Assembly: GCF_026210795.1 (NCBI RefSeq)
Contig: NC_089456.1
Span: 2,048,501 to 2,112,500 of the forward strand
Source of the DNA: Rhizophagus irregularis
Taxonomy: Eukaryota; Glomeromycota; Glomeromycetes; Glomerales; Glomeraceae
Reading direction: 5' to 3'
Length of the DNA stretch: 64,000 nt
The stretch's first letter is position 1. Every line of letters begins with the position of its first letter. The notes under the pieces are model-generated. The model ran no database searches, had not been told where the DNA came from, and was given only the letters and a program-made list of their open reading frames with translations. The position numbers were made by a program, and so were the translations under genes. Positions 46,006 to 56,700 of this stretch are shown here, in pieces.

Positions 46006-46802
46006 TTATTTGATAGCGATTTAAATTATTATATATTAACATTCATCATTATAAATAAAAACCCAAAATTTTTATTAGTTTATACTATAATTTGACATGT
46101 TTTATTTTATACTTTGCAATTTATCTACAATGTAAATATTCAATTCTCACGCAATCTGTCCTCCGCATAATTGGGGAGAATGTTGATCTTAGTGGACCGA
46201 TTTGATTAATAAAGAATCTAACTATTAAATATTAAATAAACAATTTTTCTTCATTACATTTCCATATTTGAGTTCAGTTATTTTGTTAATTCGCCATATC
46301 GTATTACATCTTATATTTTGAGTTTACCTTTACGACTAATAACAGTGATAAAAAGGTTTTGAAAGAGAAACCTTTTAGTATCACTGTATTTGCATCATTA
46401 ATTCGTGATCCGTGAGTTAACTGTAAATATATGATTTAAGTAAAATTTATGTTCAATCATTAGTAATTTTTTTCTAAATACCAAAATGTTATAATCCCGA
46501 CATTTCATAAGCCCGACACTTCATAAACTCGAAATTCAAAGTACCGAAATGAAAAATCTTGAAATTTATTAATAAAAGAAAGAATATCAGTGTCAGGATT
46601 ATAAAGTTTCAGGATTATGATATTTTGGGATCATGACATTTTGGGATTAAGATTTTTTGAGTATCGGGATTTAGAATGTCAGGGTTTAGAATGTTGGAAT
46701 ATTGTACCATCGGGATTCCGAGTTGAACGGATCACAATTTTTTCACATAATTTTTTATTTTTGTATTTTTGTTTGACGCCTCCCATTTTCTCAGATCCTT
46801 TA
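46006..46802. other. Intergenic with inverted ATCCCGACATT repeats
   Basis: 46489-46720 contains repeated CCCGACAYTTCATAA words on one side and their inverted forms (TCGGGATTTAGAATGTC, GGGATTCCG) on the other, so it is probably an old palindromic MITE. No gene. Confidence 0.45.
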
Positions 46803-46900
46803 TATGGCAAGCCGAGTTGGACAAAATTATCAGACATTGTGCGGTAAAAAATCAAGCATGGGCTAGACAAAATGTCACCCCGTGTCTGACATTTACCTGT

Positions 46901-47809
46901 TGTAAGACCTAAGCCCGTAATGAATCTTAGTCTTAACTAGGGATTGGAACCGGTTAAGATGGTTAACCGGTTAAAGGATTTTGAAAATTGGTTAACCGGT
47001 TAAAACTATATTTATCATAATCCTAGTCAGATTTATATAATGCGGCCCAGAGATATGTAAATTGCGGCCACGTGTTCCTAAACTTGAAGTTTTAATGCCG
47101 AATTTTTTTCTATTTATTTATAGTAATTTTAGTGATATATAGTCTTCCTATAACTAAATATGCAAGTAAAATCAAAAATTGGTACAATTTGCAGTAAAAA
47201 AAGTTTTTAAAATATTTTTAATATTAACCGGTTATTAACCGGTTAAGACCCTTGGTTAACCAGTTTTTAACCGGTTAAGGTTTTTTTGAACGGTTCCAAT
47301 CCCTAGTCTTAACAGGATAATACTTCATTTGTAATAAAAATAAATCCCTAAAATTCGTATCTCCTTTTCATCGAGTCGAATATTGCCCCTTTTTAATTAA
47401 AAAGATAACTTGATGATAAATCTTCCTTAAGAAACAAATCTTCTGTAAATTTCACATTTTAACATTTTATACTTTTTCAATTCTTACAATTTTGAATTTT
47501 CCTCTTAACAAAACTTTTTCGTAAAATCATGTTTTAAACCCAAAATGTTATTTGTAATCATAAAATGCCTGTATTATTCTCTCCTTGCCCCTTTTTATAT
47601 TCTCTAATATAAAACGTACCCCCTCATTGATTCAATAATTCCAAATATAAATTATTACACAAATCACATGTTTCTAGTTTTATGTCATTTCGGACGTAAC
47701 ATTTATAACATCATACAATTTTAAATTCACTAAAAATTTATATACTAATTCAAAATATAATACTGCGCCCCACAATTAATAAATTCACTAGGTAAGTTGC
47801 GGCATTACA
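46901..47809. mobile_element. Solo LTR (LTR-retrotransposon fossil)
   Basis: It starts TGTAAGACCTAAGCCCG and ends CGGCATTACA, interrupting the left foldback arm. Start and end resemble those of the LTR at 63202-63809 (TGTAACACCTGAGCCC; TACTGCGCCCCACAATTAAT; GGCATTACA), while the middle differs. It contains a nested hAT-like MITE. No internal region follows, so it is a solo LTR. Confidence 0.65.
46938..47305. mobile_element. hAT-like MITE with GTCTTAAC duplication
   Basis: The ends TAGGGATTGGAACCG and CGGTTCCAATCCCTA are inverted; the 8-bp GTCTTAAC flanks it at 46930-46937 and 47306-47313. The subterminal GGTTAACCGGTTAA word is repeated several times on both sides. 368 bp, non-coding. The 8-bp duplication and TAGGG tips fit hAT. 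Confidence 0.85.
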
Positions 47810-49083
47810 CTATTTATGCTTGATTTTCATCTGTCCCGTGCTTGATATTTATCTGTACGTGCTTGATATTTTTATCTGTTCATGCTTGATGTTTTTATCT
47901 GTCCATGCTTGAGGTTTTATCTGTATGTACTTGATGTTTTTATCCAATTGTATTTGACTTTAATTTTATCTTGTCAAAAATTAGTTTCTTTGTCAACACA
48001 GAGGTGATATTTTGTCAATCACATGTTTTTTAAGTTTAGCATAGTTTTTACACGAAGAATTTTTTTTATTTTATTAGCTTTTTTTTTATAAAACAATTTT
48101 TGTAGAGAATTTTTATTTTTAATATAGGAAAAGGCTTTTTTTTATAAAATTCTTTTGGGATTTTTTTTAATAAAAAGACTTTTTTCGATAAAAATTTTGT
48201 TAGAGAATTTTTTTATTGATAGGGACATTTCTGAGTTTTTTTTTCAATGGATAATTTTGTTAAAAAATTTAAATTTCATTGGAGAATTTTTTTTTGTAGA
48301 AAATTCTTTGGAGAATTTTTTTAATGAAAGACTAATTTTGTCAAAAATTTTTTTAACAAATGAGATTTTTTTTTTGATAGAGAATTTCGTTAAGAATTTT
48401 TTTTTAATAGGAGGGAGTTTTCCTTGATAAAGAATTTCTTTTTGGAATTTTTTTTAATAGTGAAAATATTTTTTGACAGAATTTTATTAGAGAATTTTTT
48501 TTAATAGGGGGATTGTTTTTGATAGAGGATTTTATTAAAGAATTTTTCTTTAATAGTAAGATAAATGATTTCGCTGAGAATTTTTTTTTTTTGATAGAAA
48601 TTTCATCACTGTCCATACATTACACTACTTAATGTATAACTCCAAGGCTGTTCTTGCTTCATTTCAACGGAATTCATGTCTAGAATAATGTCCTAAAGAA
48701 AAAAGAGAAGGAACGTTAGTAACATTCCCAAATTAAAAAAAAACCAAGTACCCTTTCCTTAACTTACATTTCTGTCATCTTTTTAAATAATAATAAAATT
48801 ATTATTTTAAAAATGATCGGTAAAAAAAAAAATATATTTTTTTTTATACAAAAAGTTGATTATTGTTACCACCGGTTTATAACGTTTGGTAGGTAGTAAC
48901 AGAAATAAATATAAGGATCGGTTAATGAATGATAAAATAATATGACGATATATATAACAAGTGGTAAGGTAAAAGTGTTTATTAACCTTGCGTTATATAC
49001 CATTATTTATTTATAAACGATAGCAAACAATAGTGAACAATAATAATCAATGTGACAAATTAAGGGTAGATCAGAGTGGATGT

Positions 49084-49327
49084 TAAGGTTGCTTGTCTAA
49101 ACCTCTTCAAAATTCTATGATTAGTTTCATCAAAATTTTACTATAGATTTGTTATAGTTTCGGCAGAGTTTCGGCAGTTTCGGCATTTATAATAAGTTTC
49201 GGCAGTTTCACCTTTCTCCAAAGTTTCACCAGTTTTTTAATATAACTTTAATATAGTTTCAGCAGAATTTCACTTTTCGGCAAAATGCCATCTTGCCTAA
49301 ACCCCTAGGTTTCGGCAAGCAACCTTA
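49084..49327 (+). mobile_element. hAT-like MITE, TAAGGTTGC ends, copy 1
   Basis: It starts TAAGGTTGCTTGTCTAAACC and ends GGCAAGCAACCTTA, with GTGGATGT at 49076-49083 and 49328-49335. Interior rich in TTTCGGCAG words. 244 bp, non-coding. Confidence 0.85.
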
Positions 49328-49337
49328 GTGGATGTGT

Positions 49338-49562
49338 TATACATGTAGCCGAAACCTCTATGAAGCTGGACAGGGTTTCAGACTTTCAGTAATTTAATTA
49401 TAATAAATTATTAAAAACTATCCAGAAATCCATCCGAAACTCCAAAGACTTTATATTATAGTTTCGGCTGGATGTAGAGATTAATTTTTATCATTTATTA
49501 ACTTAATTTTGATTTAAAGACGTGGCTGAAAATCACGTGAAAAGGTTTCGGCTACAAGTATA
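49338..49562. mobile_element. MITE with TATACWTGTAGCCGAAACC ends
   Basis: TATACATGTAGCCGAAACCT at the left and the reverse complement of TATACTTGTAGCCGAAACCT at the right; flanking 8-mers GGATGTGT and GGGTGTGT differ at one position. It lies two bases after the previous MITE's duplication. 225 bp, non-coding. Confidence 0.7.
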
Positions 49563-50137
49563 GGGTGTGTATAAAATAGTTAATAATGTGATGCATACGA
49601 ATAATCAACAATGTATAATGAAAAAGAAATAAATAATAATAAAATATAATGATAATAAACGATATGAAACAATAATAAACAATGTGATAAAATATGATAA
49701 GCGTGTATAAATAATTCAGAAGCAAATCGATAGGTTTATTCGTTAAAAAAAATACGATATTATTGCCTCAACCGGCGCTCTGTAATATCCGTATGTCTAC
49801 TTATAATAATAAAACTATACGATATCTAAACTTATCATGAACTAGAACTTAGAACTTTATCCTCCAACATCATCCCTTTATATAATGTTAAATTTTTAGG
49901 ACGAATCTGTTCTTTGGACATAATTGTCTCCTGGCCAATATCGTCTTCCGGCCAATTGTGGCGATCTGGGCACATTTGTCTATACAGCCACTTATATTCA
50001 GCCACTTTACATCGCTAAGCTTCCACTTTTTATCTAATCTATAAACAACTAAAAACAACTACAGGTAAAAATAACTAAAAATAACTAAAAATAACTATAA
50101 GATAAAAATAAATAAAAAAAATATCCCGTGACATTAT

Positions 50138-51229
50138 CAATCAACCGATTGGATTGGTAGATCGAAATATCGGAAAGTCATATGATTAATTTTACTTTGT
50201 AGGCGAGCCAGCTTGTCAAGCATCAAGACAATTTAAGTATGGCTCAGCTTGCAAGCCGGCTCAGCTCATTACCTTACTATACTATTTAGGATTCTATCAT
50301 AGTTTTTTTTAATTTTATCTTAATCTTATTAATGTAATTTAATATTTTTTAATTTTATTCTTAGTATATGATTCAGCTTTTTTTTTTAATATTTTATTTT
50401 ATAGTACTGTATTTCTTTGTTTAATTAATATAATATCTATATGATTAGCATGCTTTTTTAATTTTATCGATTTTATCTTTATAATTATTTTCTTAAATTT
50501 ATTATTAGTTTTAGTCTTGGTATTTTTTTAATTTCATTTTTATTTAATATTTAATTTTAATTCTTTTTAGTATTTTTTTTTTTTTTTTTTGTTTCATTTT
50601 AATAATTTCAGATTTCTAGAATTTATTTTTATGGTATTTTTTTAAAAAATTTATCTTACTTTATTTAATAATTTTCTTTAGTTTGGTAATTTTTGATTCC
50701 ATTTTTAACTTTAATTTTTAGCATTTTTTTTTTAACTTAATATTTTTTAATTTCATAAATTATATAATCATGTAATATTCATATAAAGTATATAGCAGAA
50801 ATTTGTTTGAAGTGTTTTCTCTTTTTATCATAATGATATTAAATAATTGGCATAAAAACATTTTTTTGAAAATCTACTATTTTAAATACTTTAATACTTT
50901 TAATATAGTACAGTATATAAATAAAAATTGGGGATTGCTAAACATCGCCTGGTTTTTTTAAACATGTCATATGATGTATCTAATTTTTGACTGGTTATTA
51001 TTGCAAAAGATATTTTTATAAAAAATTTTTTTGCAAACATATTTATTCAAAATAATCTTATTTAATGAAATTTTATTTGCAAATATTAAAATTTAAGTAA
51101 CACATTTACGCTTTTAAAGAAAAAGATCACCATATTTATTTTTATTGAAGTGTACAAATAAAAGAAACAATAACAATAAATAAAAAGATAAGTAAATTAT
51201 AATGATCAAGGAGAAAGATGCTAATAAAA
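50138..51229. other. T-rich non-coding interior of the foldback element
   Basis: Apart from a patch with GGCGAGCCAGCTTG/AAGCCGGCTCAGCTC (50200-50270) this is T-rich low-complexity DNA with runs of 8-14 T. No gene. Confidence 0.5.
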
Positions 51230-51860
51230 AAATGAAATAACAATGGAGTAATGGAAAGTAATAGAAGATGAAAGGGAGTATAAAAGAGTAATGAGAAGTG
51301 ATAGGAAACAAAAAGGAGAAATAGGACATTATGAGAGATGAAAAGGAGTAATGAAAAAGGAGTGATGGGAGACGAAAAGAAGTAATGGGAAGATGAAGAG
51401 GAGTGATGGGAGACAAAAAGAAGTGATGGGAGACGAAGAGGATGGGAGATAAAGAGGAGAGATGGGAGACGAAAAGGAGCAATGGAAGACAAAAAGGGGT
51501 GATGGGTAAGGTTGCTGGAGAAACTAGGGGGTTTTGGCAAGTTGGCGAAATGCCAAAATAGCGAAACTTTGCCAAAACTATATGAAAGTCTTATTAAAAA
51601 GTTGGCAAAACTCTGGAGAAAGGCGAAACCTGACGAAACTTATTATAAATGCTGAAACTGCCGAAACTTTGCCAAAACTATAATAAAACTATAGTAAAAT
51701 CTTGGAGAAACTAATTGTAGAATTTTGGAGGGGTTTAGGCAGGCAACCTTAGTGATGGGAGACAAAAAGGGGTGATGGGAAACGAAGAGAAGTGATGGGA
51801 GACGAAAATGAGCGATGGGAGATGAAAAGAAGTAATGGGAAGATGAAGAGGAGTAAAAAT
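51230..51860. repeat. Purine-rich minisatellite (GTGATGGGAGACGAAAAGGA)
   Basis: Imperfect units of about 20 bp, GTGATGGGAGACGAAAAGGA/AGTAATGGGAAGATGAAGAG, strongly purine-biased on the plus strand. Minus-strand open frames across it (Ser/Pro/Leu-rich) follow from repeat composition. It is interrupted by a second copy of the TAAGGTTGC MITE. Confidence 0.8.
51507..51751 (-). mobile_element. hAT-like MITE, TAAGGTTGC ends, copy 2
   Basis: Reverse-oriented copy of 49084-49327 (TAAGGTTGCTGGAGAAAC ... GGCAGGCAACCTTA) with the 8-bp GTGATGGG at 51499-51506 and 51752-51759. The duplication is itself a minisatellite word, so the target was the purine-rich array. Confidence 0.85.
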
Positions 51861-52971
51861 TTATTAAAATTGTAAAATTTAATAAAAAATTTTCCAATAA
51901 ATTTTCAATCAATTTTTTATAAAAAAAAAAGATCTCAAAAAAAAAAAAAAAAAAAATTTCAAGCCAAAATTCTTGATATACTTATCTTACCTATTAAAAA
52001 AAAAAATTCTATGATGAAATATCTATTAAGGAGAAATTCTTTAATGAAATCCTCTATCAAAAAAAAATCTTCCCTATTAAAAAAATTCTTCAAATAATTT
52101 TCTACAAAAAAAAAAAAAATTCTCAATGAATTCTCTATCAAAAAAAAAATCTCTCCTGTTAAAAAAATTGTTTCAACAAATTAAGTATATGTCAAAAAAA
52201 AAAATCTTATTAAAAAAAAATTCTCCAATGAAATTTCTATCAAATAAAAGTTTTTAACGAAATTATCCATCAAAAAAAAAACTCAGAAATGTCCCTATCA
52301 ATGAAAAAAATTCTCTAACGAAATTTATTATCAAAAAAAAATCTTTTTATTAAAAAAATTCCCAAAGAAATTCTATCACACAAAGCCTTTGCCTATATTA
52401 AAAATAAAAATTCTCTACAAAATTTGTTTATAAAAAAAAGCCAATAAAAAAAAATTATTTAAAAACTACGCTAAACTTAAAAACATGTGATCAACAAAAT
52501 ATCAACCCTGTGCTGACAAAGAAACTAATTTTGACAAAGATAAAATTATCGAGTGTAGTTGGATTAAATCAAACACAGTTGGACAAAAACATCAAGCACA
52601 GACGGACAAAAATATCAAGCAAAGATGGATAAAAATGTCAAGCATGATCGGATAAAACCATCAAGCACGTACAGATGAACAACAAGCACATACAGATAAA
52701 CATCAAGCACATACAGATAAAACATCAAGCACATACAGATAAAACATCAAAGCACGTACAGATAAAACATCAAGCACGTACAGATAAACATCAAGCATAA
52801 ACAGATAAACATCAAGCATAAACAGATAAAAATATCAAGCTGATTCAAGCACGTACAGATAAATATCAGATTAAGCATGAACAGGTAAAATGTCAGGCAC
52901 GGTGTAACATTTTGTCAATCCATGCTTTGATTTTTCACCCGCGATAGTTTAGTCCAACTCGGCTTGCCATA

Positions 52972-53798
52972 CACTCGTAAATCACGAATTAATTTTGTTA
53001 CACGTCAATTTATTAAGCATGTTAAGCATGTTACACAAATTAATTAAAACAAATTGTGCGACAATATCGCTCGGCGGACGGCGATTCGGGAAAACTCATT
53101 TTTCAATTTGTACTAGAAATTATTAAAGATGCAATTAGCTCCTTTAAACCTAAAAATAGATATTTATAAAACAATTTATTATCGTTTTCAAAAATGGTTG
53201 AAATTGTTGTCGATCATATAAGGTTGTGGCAAAAAACACATAAGAAAAAATATATGTAATATGTGTAAAATAATGTAAAATCATAGAACATTTATTTTTT
53301 GTGCTAAAAATCTTATTACGTTCTCATAAGCTGATCAAATCATTGGTTTTTGTATCTTCAACCTTTTTTAATTCGTGATCCACGAGTCAATTGCAAACGA
53401 TTAACAGAAAATGGGAATCTGGCGTGGCGTCAAATAAGAGCAAGCTATTTGAAACTTTGGGACAAATATTATGTATTAAAATATGTTGGTGTTGAATGGT
53501 TTTACATAAAGAGTATTATTTAAGAAATGAAAATCGGGTATTAGAAAGAAATTACTAATGATTGACATACTGTACAAATTAATTTTGCTACATTACATAC
53601 AGTATGTGTATTTGTTTGTCACTACCTTACATGATCGACATCAATTTCAAACATTTTGAAAACGGAATAATTTTGATTTTAAAACTTCGTAATGCATAGT
53701 AATTTATGCAAATTGTGTGTTACCTGTTACTTGTACGTCACAGTTTATTATAAATAAGTTTTTATTCGAAAAAAAAAAAGTTGGAATTTTAAAAAACA
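52972..53798. other. Relic of an F-box upstream flank, then kinase promoter region
   Basis: 53025-53100 carries TGTTACACAAATTAATTAAA and AAATTGTGCGACAATATCG followed by a degraded CGG...CGATTCGGG, the F-box promoter module in plus orientation. 53190-53260 (TTTTCAAAAATGGTTGAAAT...ACACATAAGAAAAAATAT) matches the flank at 32380-32455. No F-box coding sequence follows. The last 150 bp contain TATAAATAAG about 50 bp before the kinase ATG. Confidence 0.6.
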
Positions 53799-56700
53799 AT
53801 GTTTTCTCAAAAAATACCTTTGACAAGAAATAATATTCTGAAATATTTAAGAAACAATTTTACAAATTGGACCAGTGGAAATGAAAGAATCGATAATTTC
53901 ATTCAAGAAAGGCAATTAAAAATAAACGACTATGAATATGATAATATAATGCTTGAATGGATACCATACAATCAGTTTAATGAAATTAAAGAGACAGGCA
54001 AAAATGACCTTATTACAGTATATTCAGCAACATGGAAGGATGGTCCATTATATAAGAAGGAAAGATGGAATAATTATACAAGAATTTCAAATAAAAAAGT
54101 TGCTTTAAAATGCTTATATAATTCACAAGAATCTATTGATTTAATAAATGAGGTATGAAATTTTTTTAAGTATTTAAATACTTTCTTTTCTAATTAGTAT
54201 AATTACAATTTTTTTTATTTAGGCTAAAAAATATACAATACAACATAATGCATTTCAAGTATTGTATGGAATTTCTCAAAATCCAGATACAGGAAATTAT
54301 ATTTTAGTTCAAAATAGTTCTATAAACTTGGCAAATTGGATCAGTGGAAATGAAAAAATTGATAATTATATTCAAGAAAGGCAATTAAAAGCAAATGATT
54401 ATGAAGATACAGTACTTGAATGGATACCATATGATCAGTTTAATGAAATTAAAGAAACAGGCAGAAATGGGTTTATAACATTATATTCAGCAATATGGAA
54501 GGATGGTCCATTATGCAAGAAGCATTGGCGGGATGAAAATTATACAAGAAATTCAAATAAAAAAGTTGGTTTAAAATATTATTCACAAGAATCCATTGAT
54601 TCATTAATGAATAAGGTATGAATGAAGTTTTTTAAATATTTAAATATTTCTTCTTTTAATTAGTATCATAATTACTACAATTTATTTTATCTAGGTTAAA
54701 AAGTATTTAACAAAACATAAAGCATTTCAAGTGTTATATGGATTATCCCAAAATCCAGATACAGGAAACTATTTTTTAGTTCAAAATAGTTCTATAAACT
54801 TGGCAAATTGGATCAGTGGAAGTGAAAAAATTGATGATTTCATTCAAGAAAGGCAAATATTTAATTATTATGATGATACAGTGCTTGAATGGATACCATA
54901 CAATCAGTTTAATGGAATTAAGGAGATAAGCGAAAATGGCCTTACAACAGTATATTCAGCAATATGGAAGGATGGTCCATTATATTATGATCATGAGAAA
55001 TATGAATATAAAAGAAATTCATATAAAGAAGTTGCATTAAAATGTTTATATAATTCACAAGGATCCATTGATTCTTTAATTAATGAGGTATGAAATTTTT
55101 TTAAATATTTAAATACTTTTTTTTTGTTGATATATTTACAATTTTTTTATTTATAATTAGGCAAAAAAATATCCAACAAAACATAAATCATTTCAAGTAT
55201 TGTATGGTATATCCCAAAATCCAGATACAAGAAATTATATTTTAGTTCTTATCTGGACAAGTGGGAATGAAAAAATTGATGACTTCATTCAAGAAAGACA
55301 ATTAAATATTAATGACTGTGAGGAAATAGTGCTTGAATGGATACCATACAATCAGTTTAATGAAATTAAAAGAACAGACAAAAATGGCCTTGTAAAGGTA
55401 TATTCAGCAATATGGAAGGATGGTCCGTTATGCAAGAAGGAGAATTGGAGGAATTATACAAGAAAATCAAATAAAGAAGTTACTTTAAAATGTTTAAATA
55501 ACTCGCAAGAATTTATTGATTGTTTAATTAATGAGGTATTTAATTTCTTTAAATATTTAAGTACTTTGTTTTAATTAATATTTTTACAATCTCTTTTATT
55601 TTATATTTAGGCTAAAAAATATCCAATAAAACATAATTCTTTTCAAGCATTATATGGAATATCTCAAAATCCAAATACAGGAGATTTTATTTTGGTTCTT
55701 ATTTGGACAAGTGGAAATGAAAAAATTGATGATTTTATTCAAGAAAAGCAATTAAAAATTAATAATTATGACGATGATATAGCACCTGAATGGATATCAT
55801 ATAATCAGTTTAATGAAATTATAGAGACAGAAAAAAATGACGTTATAACAGTATATTCAGCAATATGGAAGGATGGTCCATTATATTGGAATGTACAGAA
55901 TAAAAATTACGTAAGAGAATCAAATAAAAAAGTTACTTTAAAATGTTTATGTAATTCACAAGAATCCATTGATTCTTTAATAAATAAGGTATTTAATTAT
56001 TTTTATATATTTAAATAATATTCTTTAATTAATATATTGCTTTTTTATTTATAATTAGGCTAAAAAATATCCAACAAACCGTAAATCATTTCAAGTATTG
56101 TATGGTATATCTCAAGATCCCGATACGGGAGATTATATTTTAGTTCTTATTTGGACAAGTGGAAATGAAAAAATTGATGACTTCATTCAAGAAAGGCAAT
56201 TAAGTATTAATGTTTATAATGATATAGTGCTTGAATGGATACCATACAATCAGTTTAGTGAAATTAAAGCGTCAGGTAAAAATGGTTTTATAACAGTATA
56301 TTCAGCAATATGGAAGAATGGTCCATTATACAAGACGGATAATTGGAGGAATTACTATATAAGAAATTCAAACAAAAGAGTTGCATTAAAATGTTTAGAT
56401 AATTCGCAAGAATTTATTGATTATTTAATAAATGAGGTATTTAAATTTCTTTAAATATTTAAATAGTACCTTTTTTTAATTAATATACTTACAGTCTCTT
56501 TCATTTATATTTAGGCTAAAAAATATCCAACAAAGTATAATACATTTCAAGTATTATATGGATTATCTCAAGATCCAAACACAAGAAATTATATTTTGGT
56601 TCTTATCTGGGCAAGTGGAAATGAAAAAATTGATGAATTTATTCGAGAAAAGCAATTAAATATTAATTACTATGATGATATAATGCCTGAATGGATATCA

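Larger units (their letters stand above)
48864..50133. mobile_element. Probable solo LTR with nested MITEs (fossil)
   Basis: It begins TGTTACCACCGG and ends CCCGTGACA, flanked by TTAT (48860-48863 and 50134-50137). It sits between the two arms of the foldback element. About 785 bp after removing the two MITEs inside it. No internal region or genes. The identity as an LTR rests on the TG...CA ends and the short duplication. Confidence 0.5.
46803..52971. mobile_element. Foldback-type element with long inverted arms, heavily nested
   Basis: TATGGCAAGCCGAGTTGGAC at 46803 is matched inverted at 52971. Moving inward, both arms carry a minisatellite of GCTTGATGTTTTTATCTGT-like units (47815-47945; inverted 52560-52900), then TTTGTCAACACAG...CACATGTTTTTTAAG, then a long run of GAGAATTTTTTT/AATAGG-type units (48120-48610; inverted 51890-52440). 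The arms are about 0.9-1.1 kb each once insertions are removed. No transposase is seen between them. Flanks show no clear duplication. It later received two LTR insertions and several MITEs. Confidence 0.7.

Noticed and set aside
46899-47814. Target-site duplication for the solo LTR at 46901-47809
   Set aside because: The flanking bases (CCTGT and CTATT) do not match well enough to claim one.
48155-48616. Phe/Lys-rich frames on both strands
   Set aside because: Low-complexity T-rich arm of the foldback element; no recognisable domain.
51114-51912. Ser/Pro/Leu-rich minus-strand frames up to 153 aa
   Set aside because: They translate the purine-rich minisatellite and the MITE inside it; no domain or splice signals.
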